A program made the position numbers and the translations under genes. Positions 1 to 10,931 of a stretch of 64,000 nucleotides of DNA are shown piece after piece (the first letter of the stretch is position 1; each line of letters opens with the position of its first letter). The DNA lies in assembly GCF_001042985.1 (NCBI RefSeq), contig NZ_JYKY01000009.1, forward strand, positions 96,923 to 160,922, written 5' to 3'. The notes under the pieces are model-generated. The model was given only the letters and a program-made list of their open reading frames with translations. It made no database searches and was not told the origin of the DNA. This DNA comes from Pseudomonas lundensis. Lineage in GTDB: Bacteria; Pseudomonadota; Gammaproteobacteria; Pseudomonadales; Pseudomonadaceae.

Positions 1-54
1 GATTGAGCGATTACAAGTCTCTGAACACCGACACTCGATTTGCCAATGGGTGAC

Positions 55-444
55 TTACCCCCAAAAGAACTGCTTTTGTGGCGCTTCAGTCGTTCCGCGC
101 ACAGCATTGGAGAGGTGCATGACGCACACAACACGAATCAGTCCACTGAAGTTTTTTACCCCGCCGTGCCGCAGGTGGACCTCTCTGTCGACGTAAGACA
201 ACAAAGCATTTATTGAGCAATCATTATTGCGCGCTATCTCGGATAACACCTCCCAATACACCTCCTCCAGACGAAGACATGTTGCAAACCCGTTTAATCT
301 GACCGATCGCGATAACGGTCGAGCCAAAGACATCCCAAAATCAAGAATGGCAGGATCAATTTTGACCCGTTGAACTACTCTGCCACCCGCCCCTTCATGC
401 CTGATTAATCGCCCCATATTTAGAGCACTCCATCGCAACACCAT
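55..444 (-). CDS. Ribbon-helix-helix domain protein (paralog 1)
   Basis: A 129-residue protein whose core (about residues 46-111) aligns by eye with the protein at 38802-39107: about 27 of 66 positions are identical, sharing RS-R-G-T-LRLE, the W..LSEIA helix and NF..-IRV-C. That layout, a short basic strand followed by two helices, matches the ribbon-helix-helix DNA-binding fold, so a small transcriptional regulator is likely; its target is unknown. The first 45 residues have no counterpart in the paralog. Two starts are possible: ATG at 444 (AGGAAA 14 nt upstream) or ATG at 417 (GGAG 10 nt upstream, better spaced). It borders an AT-richer gene-free stretch. Confidence 0.6.
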   Translation of the reverse strand: MVLRWSALNMGRLIRHEGAGGRVVQRVKIDPAILDFGMSLARPLSRSVRLNGFATCLRLEEVYWEVLSEIARNNDCSINALLSYVDREVHLRHGGVKNFSGLIRVVCVMHLSNAVRGTTEAPQKQFFWG

Positions 445-1151
445 TTAAGTTAATTAATATTTCCTGAAACACCCTTACATAAAACATTATGTAAAAGTTC
501 TAATCCAGCGGATCTCACCCGCAAATACGTAGGAGCTCTCCCGCTGCACCGATTGAATTCTTGAACGCCCAAGCCCGAGCCCTCAAGCGCCCACCCCCTA
601 GGCAGGCCGTCATTCAAACTCCACCAACCGGGCGACCGACCTTTCCTATCCATTGAGTAACATCCATAGACTTCACACCCACTTTTCCTTCACCTCATAT
701 ATGCGCAACACCGCCCCCCACTCACACCAACTAAAAAAACAGCGCACCTCCCATACGACTGAATAAATATATATAGGCTTTATTTAAAAACCGCCAAACT
801 TCAAAGCGAAACAAAATCCATCCATTACCAAAAAACCTCAACACCTTTCAGCTTTAGAAATAAATCCACAGCGCTACAACATCAAATCATGCACCCGCCG
901 AGTCATAGCCAAAGCAAGAAAAGGATGCATCCTACGCACTCGAAGGAAACACCTTTATTTACCGTTCAGGCCCCATAATTTGAGAAGCACCCCGCTTTAC
1001 TGTTAAATAGGCAGCGTGTCGCTTCCACCAAGGCTTGGTGAAGGTGCATAGGCTGATAAACGTACGTGTCCAACGCCTCCATTTTTTTTCAGAAGCGAAC
1101 CGTACCCACTCAGCTCTTCCTTGCGATCCATCTTAATGTGAGTCAATCGAA
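445..1151. other. AT-richer intergenic stretch without a convincing gene
   Basis: About 700 bases with visibly more A/T than the surroundings, notably 660-1000. Short open frames here lack a ribosome binding site, recognisable motifs and typical codon use. A small near-perfect palindrome (CACCAAG G CTTGGTG) lies at about 1026-1040. The promoter of the gene starting at 1152 presumably lies at the right end. Confidence 0.5.
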
Positions 1152-1754
1152 ATGTTGAAAATCGTCCACTTGGTGACGGGAACAGCGGCCTTGCTGCTGT
1201 CCTTCGTACCCAGCCTACAGTCCGAAGCGGTCCCTTACCTGCAACACGCCGATGCCCTTTACCTGGCATTTCTCGGCTTACTCAACCTCACACTGGCACC
1301 TGTCATTCCATTCTGGAATAAAGGAGCACGCCACCAACTGCAAAACCTTGTCAGCGCCTTGCTTGTCCTTTCGGTGGTTCTGCAAACACTCACCCTGTTT
1401 GGCCTTCTGTTGCCGATCGGCGATCAGCCTGCCGTCCTGCTCAGCCTTGTACCGACTGTACTGGCAGTGCTTCTGCATCTGGCAGTGAGCTTTTACAAAT
1501 CCTCACCTTCGTCAGCTTCGCAAAACTACGACATGACCAACCGCGATACAGGGACCGTGAAGTGGTTTAACACCTCTAAAGGCTTCGGTTTTATTTCCCG
1601 CGACTCCGGTGATGATATTTTCGTGCACTTTCGTGCCATTCGCGGCGAAGGCCACCGCGTTCTGGTAGAAGGCCAACGCGTCGAGTTTTCGGTCATGAAC
1701 CGCGACAAAGGCTTGCAAGCTGAAGACGTCATTGCAGCATTGCCACGCCGCTGA
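1152..1754 (+). CDS. Membrane protein fused to a C-terminal cold-shock domain
   Basis: 200 residues. Residues 1-120 hold about four hydrophobic segments (near 2-20, 35-55, 65-87, 92-113), consistent with an inner-membrane bundle. Residues 128-200 form a complete CspA-type cold-shock domain with the RNA-binding motifs KGFGFI (143-148) and DIFVHF (155-160) and the usual GTVKWFN opening. Cold-shock domains bind single-stranded RNA or DNA, so this would tether that activity to the cytoplasmic face of the membrane. An in-frame ATG at 1533 would give a free 73-residue cold-shock protein, but no good ribosome binding site precedes it. Followed by a strong terminator. The role of the membrane part is unknown. 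Confidence 0.85.
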   Translation: MLKIVHLVTGTAALLLSFVPSLQSEAVPYLQHADALYLAFLGLLNLTLAPVIPFWNKGARHQLQNLVSALLVLSVVLQTLTLFGLLLPIGDQPAVLLSLVPTVLAVLLHLAVSFYKSSPSSASQNYDMTNRDTGTVKWFNTSKGFGFISRDSGDDIFVHFRAIRGEGHRVLVEGQRVEFSVMNRDKGLQAEDVIAALPRR

Positions 1755-1770
1755 TTTCCCGCGCCACATA

Positions 1771-1809
1771 AAAAACCGCGAACAGCTTGGCTGGTCGCGG
1801 TTTTTTTTA
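1771..1809 (+). terminator. Intrinsic terminator after the membrane/cold-shock gene
   Basis: Inverted repeat AACCGCGA/TCGCGGTT with a short loop, preceded by A6 and followed by T8. It lies just after the stop at 1754 and before the convergent slyX, so it may work in both directions. Confidence 0.85.
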
Positions 1810-1825
1810 TTCTCTGCCGGCAGAA

Positions 1826-2032
1826 TCAGTAATGAGGCGGAGGCGCCTCATCCTCAAAAGATTCGAACTGCCCACCCATTTCTTCCTGACGTTTGAGCAA
1901 TGCCGCGATCTGCATTTGCAACCGATCAACCGCATTTTGTTGAGCCACCAGCACGTCATTCAATGCCTGGATGGTGTCATCCTGAAAAGCCAAACGGGTT
2001 TCAAGATCCGTCACACGAGCTTCAAGCGTCAC
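1826..2032 (-). CDS. slyX: SlyX family protein
   Basis: A 68-residue, almost wholly helical protein with heptad-like spacing (LE.R...[20 protein letters not shown]) and a proline-rich PPPHY tail. This is the SlyX signature: a short coiled-coil protein of unknown biochemical function. Length matches the family. Its ATG overlaps the stop of the upstream HIT gene (ATGA), so the two are translationally coupled. Confidence 0.92.
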   Translation of the reverse strand: MTLEARVTDLETRLAFQDDTIQALNDVLVAQQNAVDRLQMQIAALLKRQEEMGGQFESFEDEAPPPHY

Positions 2033-2460
2033 AACGCGCCCTCCGAAATAGTTAACACGTCACCCATGATCGCTTTGAGCTTGTCACGCAAGCCCAGTAC
2101 CGCATCACGCGTGTAGGGCTTGGCCGGATGCTTGCCCCAGACCGGGCCAGGCCAGGCAGGATCCGTGGTGTAACGGGCGATGACATGCATGTGCATCTGC
2201 TTGACCACATTGCCCAACGTGGCCACATTCATTTTGTCCGCACACAACAGTTCCTTCAGTACACGCGCCACTGCAGTGGTTTCACGCCACATCAATTGCT
2301 GATCATCGTCATCCAATTGAAACAACTCACTTATACCCTCGCGACGCGGTACCAAAATGAACCAGGGGTAATTTGAGTCGTTGGACAGCAAAAGGCTGCA
2401 CAAAGGGAGCTCCCCTATCAGCCACGTATCCTGTTTGAGACGAGAATCCAAAGCGAACAC
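2029..2460 (-). CDS. HIT family protein
   Basis: A 143-residue histidine-triad-fold protein. The C-terminal half carries [14 protein letters not shown], where the usual first His of the H-x-H-x-H triad is Gln, as in some HIT subfamilies; the central catalytic His is kept. Such proteins hydrolyse or transfer nucleotidyl groups on small substrates; the substrate here is unknown. The frame is open to 2511, but a GTG at 2460 with AGGAG 8 nt upstream followed by FALDSRLK, the usual family N-terminus, is a better start than any upstream codon. Coupled to slyX by a four-base overlap. Confidence 0.85.
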   Translation of the reverse strand: MFALDSRLKQDTWLIGELPLCSLLLSNDSNYPWFILVPRREGISELFQLDDDDQQLMWRETTAVARVLKELLCADKMNVATLGNVVKQMHMHVIARYTTDPAWPGPVWGKHPAKPYTRDAVLGLRDKLKAIMGDVLTISEGAL

Positions 2461-3192
2461 TGAATGTTCTCCTGTACGACGGGGAATTTTACCAGTGACC
2501 AGACGCATCAACCGCCAGCCAGCGCAGTGCAGGATACCTGTGATTCAGGCTTGCATCACGTCACACGGCACCAGTGCTCAGACAAAGCCGCACCAAAACG
2601 AAACAGCTGACTGGTTTTGGTGCACACAACTGTCACCGCCACCAAGGTTAGGTGTGAACCGGTAACATCTTGGTCGCCCCAACGCCCGGAAATTTTACAA
2701 TCGGGTAACACACGTTGCGCCAAGCCTGATCCAAGGCGCGCAGCCTCATCGCTCAAGGCCGCACCAATACCCGCAATCCCCGATTTATAATTTTTTTCAA
2801 AACTTTTCAAGATTTGAGCATGCTTGTTGCATAGAGCCTATCTATATCGAGGGCACGCCCTTGGGAAGGGAACGGGCCTGCGATTAACAACCCTAGATCA
2901 GAATCTGGGAAGTGGCGCTTCTAACCCGTGGTTTCACGACAGAACGCACCGCTCCCAAACAGTAAAAGCAGTTTCGACAACATGTACAAACACTCATGAC
3001 CGCCGCACATTTACGACATCAAAAACGTGTTTTGCGACACAGCTGTAAAGAAGCTGAAAGCTTATGAGGGTAAGTATCGCCAATAGGGCCGGCGTGATAT
3101 AAGTTTGCGCCGACACAAAAAGAAAGAGCCGCCCAGATAAAAATTCAGGTGGGACGGCAGTACTCTTCCGAAAACCAAAGGAGCAAATCACG
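2461..3192. other. Long intergenic region between the HIT gene and the porin gene
   Basis: About 730 bases holding the divergent promoters of the HIT-slyX pair and the porin. A short reverse frame at 2556-2810 looks spurious. AT-rich patches at 2785-2830 and 2990-3010 could be promoter elements. No tRNA, riboswitch or terminator was recognised; a small RNA or long porin leader cannot be excluded. Confidence 0.4.
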
Positions 3193-4476
3193 ATGCGCGT
3201 GATGAAGTGGAGCATGATCGCACTGGCTGTATCAGCCGGGACTACGCAGTTCGCAATGGCATCGTCTCAGGACGAAGCCAAGGGTTTCATTGAAGACAGC
3301 ACCCTGACGTCCAAAACCCGCATGTTGTACATGAACCGTGACTACCGTAATGGCGCTGGCAACATCGCTAAAGAGGGCGGCGGATTCAAAAGCGGTTATC
3401 GCGAAGATTGGGGCCTGAGCGAACTGCTCAACTACGAGTCCGGCTTCACTCAAGGCACCGTGGGCGTAGGTGTCGATGCTTTTGCAATGGGCACCGTACG
3501 CCTGGATGGCGGTGCAGGTCGCCAGGGCAACGGCCTGTTCGCCACGCGAGGCAATGGCGATCCTGAAGACACACAATCGAAGATCGGTGGCGCAGTCAAA
3601 TTCCGCATCTCCGACACCGTTCTGAAATACGGCAACCAGTTTGTCGCCAGCCCGGTCTTCTCTACCGATGACAGCCGCTTGCTGCCTGAAGTCGCGACCG
3701 GCACCTTGCTCACCAGCAAGGAAATCAAAGGGCTTGAACTGAGCGCAGGTCGCTTCACCAGCCTGAGCTCCCAGACCGGCATGGGTCGCGACAGCATCAA
3801 CGGCCCGGGCGAGCCCGGCCTGACGGCAGCCAACATCGCCGGCGCGACCTACCAGTTCACCGATAACTTCGTCGGTGGCGTAGCCGCATCGGACGTTGAC
3901 GATTACTTCAAGAAGCAATACGTCAACCTGAACTACACCCTACCGATCGCCGAGTCCCAGGCCCTGAACTTCGACTTCAACGGCTACCGCACCTCTAGCC
4001 AGGGCAAAGAGCTGGCGGGCGACGTCGACAACAAAATCTGGAGCTTGGCAGCAGCCTACAGCTTGGGCGCACACAAATTCACCCTGGCCTACCAGCGCTC
4101 CACCGGTGACAGCGGCTACTACTACCGCGTAGACGGCGGCGGCTCTATCTTCCTCGCCAACTCCGTGCAGTACTCCGACTTTAACGGCAAGGACGAACGC
4201 TCCTGGCAGGGTCGTTACGACCTGAACATGGCCAGCTACGGCGTACCCGGCCTGAGCTTCATGGCCCGTTATGTCAACGGTGACAACATCTCCACCTCCG
4301 AAGGCGAAGGCAAAGAACACGAATTCAACTTCGAGAGCAAATACGTGATGCAAGAAGGCCCGGCCAAAGACTTGTCTTTCCGCCTGCGTAGCTCGGTTTA
4401 CCGCACCACCAGCAACTACGACGTTGATACCAACGACGTTCGCGTGATCGTTGAGTACCCGCTGAACATCTTGTAA
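3193..4476 (+). CDS. OprD family outer-membrane porin
   Basis: 427 residues starting with a signal peptide (basic n-region, hydrophobic core, cleavage after AMA near residue 23). The mature part has the OprD-family start (AKGFIEDSTL then a MLYMNRDYRNG strand) and alternating beta-strand segments to a terminal strand DVRVIVEYPLNIL. OprD-type trimeric barrels admit basic amino acids, small peptides or carboxylates; the substrate cannot be read from sequence. Similarity to the OprQ/OprE branch is a guess from genomic context. The start at 3193 has GGAG upstream. Ends in a clear terminator, so probably monocistronic. Confidence 0.9.
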   Translation: MRVMKWSMIALAVSAGTTQFAMASSQDEAKGFIEDSTLTSKTRMLYMNRDYRNGAGNIAKEGGGFKSGYREDWGLSELLNYESGFTQGTVGVGVDAFAMGTVRLDGGAGRQGNGLFATRGNGDPEDTQSKIGGAVKFRISDTVLKYGNQFVASPVFSTDDSRLLPEVATGTLLTSKEIKGLELSAGRFTSLSSQTGMGRDSINGPGEPGLTAANIAGATYQFTDNFVGGVAASDVDDYFKKQYVNLNYTLPIAESQALNFDFNGYRTSSQGKELAGDVDNKIWSLAAAYSLGAHKFTLAYQRSTGDSGYYYRVDGGGSIFLANSVQYSDFNGKDERSWQGRYDLNMASYGVPGLSFMARYVNGDNISTSEGEGKEHEFNFESKYVMQEGPAKDLSFRLRSSVYRTTSNYDVDTNDVRVIVEYPLNIL

Positions 4477-4514
4477 TTAAGTGCGTTAATGCCTTAACCG
4501 CACCGTATTCAAAC

Positions 4515-4549
4515 AAAGCCATGCCCTTCAAAGAGGGCATGGCTTTTTA
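4515..4549 (+). terminator. Intrinsic terminator of the porin gene
   Basis: Stem AAAGCCATGCCCT/AGGGCATGGCTTT with a short loop and a T-run, about 40 bases after the porin stop. Confidence 0.88.
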
Positions 4550-4707
4550 ATGTCCGGACTCAGCCATATAGCAAGCTAACTAACTTCTTTAGTGCTTGTC
4601 GATACCGTCCCGACCACTAAAGGCTCCCGCCAAAAACAATTAAAGAGGCTCTCGCCCCTTCAATTGTTCAATCACACAGACATCCAGGCCGGGATATTCG
4701 CAAGCAA

Positions 4708-5550
4708 TTATTCTGCTGCCGACTCTTGCACCACGCGGATCACGCGCTGCGGGAACGGAATATCAATATTGGCTGCTTTTAGTCGATCACGGGACTGTTC
4801 GTTGAACATGAACAGCACGTCCCAATAGTTCGGCGTATCAACCCACACGCGTAACGACATGGTGATAGCACTGTCACCCAACGTGGTCACCACTACTACC
4901 GGAGCAGGATCTTTGAGTACGCGCGGGTCATCCGCCAACGCCAGCAACACCTCGCGCGCCTTCTGCAGATCGGCCTCGTAATCAACGCCCACATCAAACA
5001 CCACCTTGCGCGTCGGTTGGCGGTTGTAGTTGGTGATGATGCCGTTGGACAAATTGCCATTGGGCACGATGACCGTCTTGTTATCGCCTGTGCGCAGCAC
5101 GGTATGGAAAATCTGAATGCTGTCGACGGTGCCGCTCACGCCCTGCGCTTCAATCCAGTCACCGATCTTGAACGGACGGAACAACAGAATCAGCACCCCG
5201 CCGGCAAAGTTCGCCAGGCTGCCTTGCAACGCCAAACCGATTGCCAGACCCGCAGCACCGATCGCCGCCACAAATGAGGTGGTCTGAATGCCGATCATTG
5301 AGGCGACACTCACCACCAGCAGCACTTTGAGAATGATGTTGGCCAAACTGCTGATAAAGCCTTGCAGTGCCAGATCAGCCTTGCGCAACGCCAGCAGATT
5401 ACCCAGCTTGGCGGTCAGGCGGTTGATCAACCACCAGCCCACAGCCAGTGTAATCAGGGCCAGCAGCACGCGGCTGCCGTACTCCATGATCATCGGAATC
5501 CAGGCTTGCGAAGCCTTGATCAAGTGATCCACTTCAGCGTTCAAGTCCAT
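4708..5550 (-). CDS. mscS: Small-conductance mechanosensitive channel MscS
   Basis: 280 residues, the classic MscS length. Three hydrophobic segments near 25-43, 66-85 and 92-124; the third is the pore helix GAAGLAIGLALQGSLANFAG, with the Ala/Gly packing pattern seen in MscS. The beta domain follows (FRPFKIGDWIE, then VPNGNLSN) and the C-terminal mixed domain ends near QRVIRV. The channel opens under membrane tension to release solutes on osmotic downshock. GGAGAG precedes the ATG. Confidence 0.95.
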   Translation of the reverse strand: MDLNAEVDHLIKASQAWIPMIMEYGSRVLLALITLAVGWWLINRLTAKLGNLLALRKADLALQGFISSLANIILKVLLVVSVASMIGIQTTSFVAAIGAAGLAIGLALQGSLANFAGGVLILLFRPFKIGDWIEAQGVSGTVDSIQIFHTVLRTGDNKTVIVPNGNLSNGIITNYNRQPTRKVVFDVGVDYEADLQKAREVLLALADDPRVLKDPAPVVVVTTLGDSAITMSLRVWVDTPNYWDVLFMFNEQSRDRLKAANIDIPFPQRVIRVVQESAAE

Positions 5551-5700
5551 TTATCTCTCCTTGTACCGATACCCGGCGACGTCATTTATTCAGTGAAACG
5601 ACTGAACCCGACAGGCTCAATCGCTTCTGCAGTGCCCGAAAAAATCGGACGCCGATGATCGCCAGAGGTTCCCCCATGGCCAATGATCATTGATCATTGA

Positions 5701-6186
5701 TCAATCGCGGAAATTATTGAACTGCAAAGGCAGGTCGAACGTCTTGGCGCGCAGGGCTGCGATGGCTTCTTGCAGGTCGTCGCGTTTTTTACCCGTAATA
5801 CGCACTTGCTCACCCTGAATGGCGGCCTGAACTTTGAGCTTGGCCTCTTTGACGTGGGCGACGATTTTCTTCGCCATCTCTTTGTCGATACCTTCCTTGA
5901 GCACCGCTTCCTGCTTCATCAGCTTGCCCGATGCATAAGCGTCCTTGACCTCAAGGCACTGCACATCGATCTTGCGCTTGACCAGAGCTAGCTTGAGAAT
6001 TTCGATCATTGCTTCCAGTTGAAAATCAGCTTCGGCAGTCAGGTTGACCGTCAGGTCCTTTTCCTTGAACTCAAAAGAGCCCTTGCCCTTCAAGTCGTAA
6101 CGGCGGTCCAGTTCCTTGACAGCGTTCTCGACTGCGTTGGTGACTTCGTGCTTGTCCAGTTCGGATACCACGTCGAACGACGGCAT
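5701..6186 (-). CDS. YajQ family nucleotide-binding protein
   Basis: 161 residues with the family start [15 protein letters not shown], the duplicated ferredoxin-like fold and the [10 protein letters not shown] segment near the C-terminus. YajQ proteins bind nucleotides or RNA, and some bind cyclic di-GMP and act as co-regulators of transcription. GGAGAAAACAC precedes the ATG. The stop codon falls in a short repeat of ATTGATC units (about 5682-5704). Confidence 0.93.
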   Translation of the reverse strand: MPSFDVVSELDKHEVTNAVENAVKELDRRYDLKGKGSFEFKEKDLTVNLTAEADFQLEAMIEILKLALVKRKIDVQCLEVKDAYASGKLMKQEAVLKEGIDKEMAKKIVAHVKEAKLKVQAAIQGEQVRITGKKRDDLQEAIAALRAKTFDLPLQFNNFRD

Positions 6187-6268
6187 GTGTTTTCTCCAAT
6201 AATAAAGGGCGCGCTCAACACTGATGGAGCACGCCTGACCTGACAGTTAAAATGCGCGGGCATTATAG

Positions 6269-7255
<987 letters not shown>

Positions 7256-7300
7256 GCGCCGCGCTAACCTGCCCGCTCACCCACTCCATACGGCCCCGTC

Positions 7301-9313
7301 ATGCCCTTGCGTCAGCGTCTCGAAAACCTGCCGGTCGGCCAAAAGCTGCTGGCCGCCCTGCTTGTTTTATTGGCAACCGTGTTGCTGGTGGCCAACCTGA
7401 CCTTCATCAGCGTGGCTTACTGGATATCCCACGAGAGCACCGCCCCGCAGGCATTGCAGACTCTGGGCAGCCTGGCAGCCAATCCCGGCTTGATGGAGCA
7501 TGCGCTGGATTCGCCCGAAAGCGCCAAGGCGCTGCTCACAGAAATGGGCAGCTACGCGCCCCTTCGGGCCGGTGCCATTTATGACGCGTCCGGGCAATTG
7601 TTGGCACAGGTGCAGCACGGCGATCATCTGGCGTTGCCCGAACAGATTGGCCAGGTTCAAGCCTGGGGCCGGACTGAACTGCGCAGCCATCACACCTCCC
7701 GCCTTCCGAAGGGCGGGCACCTGCTGCTCGTGGCCAGCAGTGAACTGCCCATGGCGTTTTATACCGGCACATTCACCGCCAGCCTCGGAATTCTGGTGTT
7801 CAGTGTATTGCTGTGGCTGTTGATCGCGCGCCAGATCAAGCGCCTGATCACCCAACCCATCTATCAACTCGAAGAGCTGTCCCGACAGGTCACACGCGAA
7901 GAGAACTATTCGTTACGGGCTAAACCGGGCAATAACGATGAAATCGGCAGCCTCGCGGAGGCGTTCAATACCATGCTCACGCGCATCGAGGCGCGTGAGC
8001 AGGAACTCAAACGCGCCCGGGATGAAGCGCAGGCAGCCTACGATCAAGCCCAAGCGCTGGCAGAAGAAACCCGCCACACCAATCGCAAGCTGGAACTTGA
8101 AGTACAGGTGAGAAGCAAGATCGAGAAAAAACTCACCGGTTTTCAGATCTATCTCAACAGCATCATCGATTCGATGCCTTCTGCCCTGATCGCACTGGAC
8201 GAACAGCTCTACGTCACCCAATGGAACCAGGAGGCCAGCGCCCTCTCCGGCACCCCTCTGGATGAAGCCTTGAATCAACCGGTGTACCTGGCGTTTGAAC
8301 CCCTCAAACCCTTTTTGCCACAAATCAAAGACACCATCGCCCATCACCGCGTGGTCAAGATCGAGCGCGTGACCTGGACCCAAGGTGAGGACACCAGGCA
8401 ATACGCGCTGACCTTCTATCCACTGATGGGCGGCGGCGGGCGCGGTGCTGTGATCCGCATCGATGACATCACCCAGCGTCTTTCCATGGAAGACATGATG
8501 GTTCAATCCGAGAAGATGCTCTCTGTGGGCGGTCTCGCCGCGGGGATGGCCCATGAGATCAATAATCCACTGGGTGCCATTTTGCATAACGTGCAGAACA
8601 TCCGGCGGCGCCTGTCCAACGACCTGCCCAAGAACATTGAGCACGCCGCATTGACAGGCGTAGACCTCGATGCGATCAACCGCTACTTGCAGGCCCGCGA
8701 AATCCCGAAACTGCTGGATGGCATTCAACAGGCGGGGGCGCGTGCGGCCAAAATCGTGACCCACATGCTCAGCTTCAGTCGCCGCAGCAATCGCCAAATG
8801 AGCCCTTGCGACCTGTCAGCGCTGATCGATCAGGCGATCGATATCGCGAGCAATGACTTCGACCTCGCCATCGGTTTCGACTTCAAGGGCCAGGCCATCA
8901 CTCGTCAGTTCGACCCTCAACTTGGCCCGGTGCCCGGCATTCCCAACGAATTGGAACAGGTGCTGCTCAACTTGCTGAAAAACGCTGCACAGGCGATTCA
9001 TCAGCGCCAGGACACCACCGAACCCGGCCGCATCGTCCTGCGCACGAAGCTCAATCCTCCCTGGGCAGAGATCCAGGTGGAGGACAACGGCGCAGGCATG
9101 CCTGAGAACGTGCGCAAACGTATTTTTGAACCCTTCTTCACCACCAAGGAAGTTGGCCAGGGCACGGGGCTGGGTCTTTCCGTGTCCTATTTCATCATTA
9201 CCAATAACCACAAAGGACAAATGGAAGTGCATTCAACCCCGGGCCAAGGCACGTGCTTTACGCTGCGTTTGCCATTGGCGCCCGTCCACGACTCTACCAA
9301 GCTGGAACTGTAA
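7301..9313 (+). CDS. Membrane sensor histidine kinase (orphan)
   Basis: 670 residues. TM1 about 17-42, a periplasmic sensor about 43-155, TM2 about 157-175, HAMP about 176-230, a charged coiled coil 230-280, PAS about 283-393, then the HisKA helix with phosphorylatable His418 in [10 protein letters not shown]. The ATPase domain has an N-box around Asn557, DNGAGM (595-600), FEPFF (609-613) and GTGLGLS (621-627), all intact, so an active kinase. No response regulator lies beside it and no receiver domain is attached. The signal is unknown. The next gene starts 3 nt after its stop. Confidence 0.9.
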   Translation: MPLRQRLENLPVGQKLLAALLVLLATVLLVANLTFISVAYWISHESTAPQALQTLGSLAANPGLMEHALDSPESAKALLTEMGSYAPLRAGAIYDASGQLLAQVQHGDHLALPEQIGQVQAWGRTELRSHHTSRLPKGGHLLLVASSELPMAFYTGTFTASLGILVFSVLLWLLIARQIKRLITQPIYQLEELSRQVTREENYSLRAKPGNNDEIGSLAEAFNTMLTRIEAREQELKRARDEAQAAYDQAQALAEETRHTNRKLELEVQVRSKIEKKLTGFQIYLNSIIDSMPSALIALDEQLYVTQWNQEASALSGTPLDEALNQPVYLAFEPLKPFLPQIKDTIAHHRVVKIERVTWTQGEDTRQYALTFYPLMGGGGRGAVIRIDDITQRLSMEDMMVQSEKMLSVGGLAAGMAHEINNPLGAILHNVQNIRRRLSNDLPKNIEHAALTGVDLDAINRYLQAREIPKLLDGIQQAGARAAKIVTHMLSFSRRSNRQMSPCDLSALIDQAIDIASNDFDLAIGFDFKGQAITRQFDPQLGPVPGIPNELEQVLLNLLKNAAQAIHQRQDTTEPGRIVLRTKLNPPWAEIQVEDNGAGMPENVRKRIFEPFFTTKEVGQGTGLGLSVSYFIITNNHKGQMEVHSTPGQGTCFTLRLPLAPVHDSTKLEL

Positions 9314-9315
9314 CC

Positions 9316-9897
9316 ATGGGCTTTCGCTTATCGAAGATTTACACCCGCACCGGCGACAAGGGCGAAACAGGTCTGGGGGATGGCCGTCGCGTGCCCAAAG
9401 ATCATCCTCGGGTCGAGGCCATTGGAGAAGTGGACTCGCTAAACAGCCAACTGGGCCTGTTGCTGGCCGGTTTGCATGAGCAAAGGGTCCAGACACCGGG
9501 CCTTGAGGAACTGATCGAGGTACTGACGCCCTGCCAACACCGCCTGTTTGACCTGGGAGGCGAGCTGGCAATGCCTGCTTATCAGGCGCTCAAACTGAGC
9601 GAAGTCGAACGGCTTGAGGCGGCAATTGACCACTGGAACGAGACGCTTGGGCCATTGGAAAACTTCATATTGCCAGCAGGCTCTACCCTGATCGCCCAAG
9701 CCCATGTGTGCCGCTGCCTCGCGCGCAGTGCCGAGCGCCGCTGCCAGCACCTCAATGCCGTCGAGCCACTGAACGGCCCGGGGCTGGCCTACATCAACAG
9801 GTTGTCAGACCTGCTGTTTGTGGCGGCACGCTTGATTGCCAAGCGACAAGGGGTGGCAGAAATCCTGTGGCAGGCCGCCGATAAACCCGCTGACTGA
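9316..9897 (+). CDS. Cob(I)alamin adenosyltransferase, PduO type
   Basis: 193 residues starting MGFRLSKIYTRTGDKGETGL, the PduO-type ATP-binding loop, followed by RVEAIGEVDSLNSQLG and the C-terminal helix with CLARSAERRC. These trimeric enzymes transfer the adenosyl group of ATP to corrin cobalt to form adenosylcobalamin. The frame is open upstream to 9253, but that part overlaps the kinase; the ATG at 9316, three bases after the kinase stop, matches the family start. Confidence 0.88.
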   Translation: MGFRLSKIYTRTGDKGETGLGDGRRVPKDHPRVEAIGEVDSLNSQLGLLLAGLHEQRVQTPGLEELIEVLTPCQHRLFDLGGELAMPAYQALKLSEVERLEAAIDHWNETLGPLENFILPAGSTLIAQAHVCRCLARSAERRCQHLNAVEPLNGPGLAYINRLSDLLFVAARLIAKRQGVAEILWQAADKPAD

Positions 9898-9986
9898 TGC
9901 GCAGGCTGCCGTCACTGGCGCTTGCGCGACAACATCGCAGGTACGCCAGGGACTGCAGTTGTGCGTTGATGCGCGGTGGCTTCAGC

Positions 9987-10931
9987 TCATGCCTGGGGCC
10001 AGAATGCGCGAATACCCGATACACCTTGTGCGCCGACGCCCCATGCCTGCTGACGGTCATCAGGCCCCAGCCCGCCCAGCAGAAACACTGGCTTGTTAAA
10101 ACCGGCGATCAATTGCTGCGCCTGCTCCCACCCCAAAGGCTCCATACCGGGATGGGTCTCGGTGGGCAACACAGGCGACAAGGTCACGAAGTCCACGTCC
10201 ATCTGTTCTGCCAACGCCAATTCCTCAGCGTTATGACACGACGCTGCCAGCCAGCGATCTTTAGGGAACGGTCGGCCTTTGGCGGCGTATTTACGTAATT
10301 GCGCTGCCGTCAAATGCCAGCCGGCTGACGGAAAATCACCCAACCACTCCAGAGGCCCTTTGAGCATCAGTTGCGCCTTGCCCGCGCACAGCCCCGTGGC
10401 GTCCACGGCCAGATCCCGATACTTGGGGTCATAGCCTTTGGGGGCACGCAGGGAAATCAGTTTGATGCCGCCCGCTATGGCCTTTTGCACCCCCTTTAAC
10501 AGTTCAGGAGGCTCCAGGCCGTCGGGGGTGATCAAGTACTGATCAGGCAAGCGCGCTGCCGCAACGATAGGCTGATTGGCGGGCGGAAATGCGTAATTCG
10601 CCAAGTCCCGCGGGGCCACCCACGCCAAAGGCTGACCTTCTATGCCGTGGGCCACACCGGTAAACGACGACACTTCCCACACGTCCAGCAGCACATGCTT
10701 GTCGGGATAATCGTGCTTCACGGTGATCAATGGGCGAGCCGAGGTCACGTCGATCCCCAGCTCTTCTTTGAGCTCACGGCCCAAAGCAGCGCTGACAGAC
10801 TCGCCAGCTTCAACCTTGCCGCCGGGAAACTCCCACAGGCCGCCCTGATGCTGTGTATCAGCACGACGGGCAATCAGGATTCTGCCGTCGCTGCCTCGAA
10901 TGACGGCCGCAGCCACATGAACGCGTTTCAC
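9987..10931 (-). CDS. Nudix hydrolase fused to a thiamine phosphate synthase-like domain
   Basis: 314 residues. Residues 1-130 are a MutT-like Nudix domain with the box starting at Gly38 (GGKVEAGE, then REL-EE-G). Residues 135-314 resemble ThiE/TenI, with the beta-strands VTLSPV and VFLLGG of the barrel. MutT-type domains remove oxidised dGTP from the nucleotide pool; the ThiE-like half of these fusions has no settled function and may not make thiamine. The start is GTG at 10931, overlapping the stop of a short upstream frame (GTGA), suggesting coupling. A usual neighbour of argJ-secA in pseudomonads. Confidence 0.88.
   Translation of the reverse strand: MKRVHVAAAVIRGSDGRILIARRADTQHQGGLWEFPGGKVEAGESVSAALGRELKEELGIDVTSARPLITVKHDYPDKHVLLDVWEVSSFTGVAHGIEGQPLAWVAPRDLANYAFPPANQPIVAAARLPDQYLITPDGLEPPELLKGVQKAIAGGIKLISLRAPKGYDPKYRDLAVDATGLCAGKAQLMLKGPLEWLGDFPSAGWHLTAAQLRKYAAKGRPFPKDRWLAASCHNAEELALAEQMDVDFVTLSPVLPTETHPGMEPLGWEQAQQLIAGFNKPVFLLGGLGPDDRQQAWGVGAQGVSGIRAFWPQA

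Noticed and set aside
450..653. Reverse frame in the AT-richer gap
   Set aside because: No ribosome binding site or coding character.
1003..1269. Reverse frame overlapping the cold-shock fusion gene
   Set aside because: Overlaps the 5' part of a well-supported gene on the other strand and lacks motifs.
2556..2810. 84-codon reverse frame between HIT and porin genes
   Set aside because: Composition is ambiguous and no conserved motif or start signal is visible; left uncalled.
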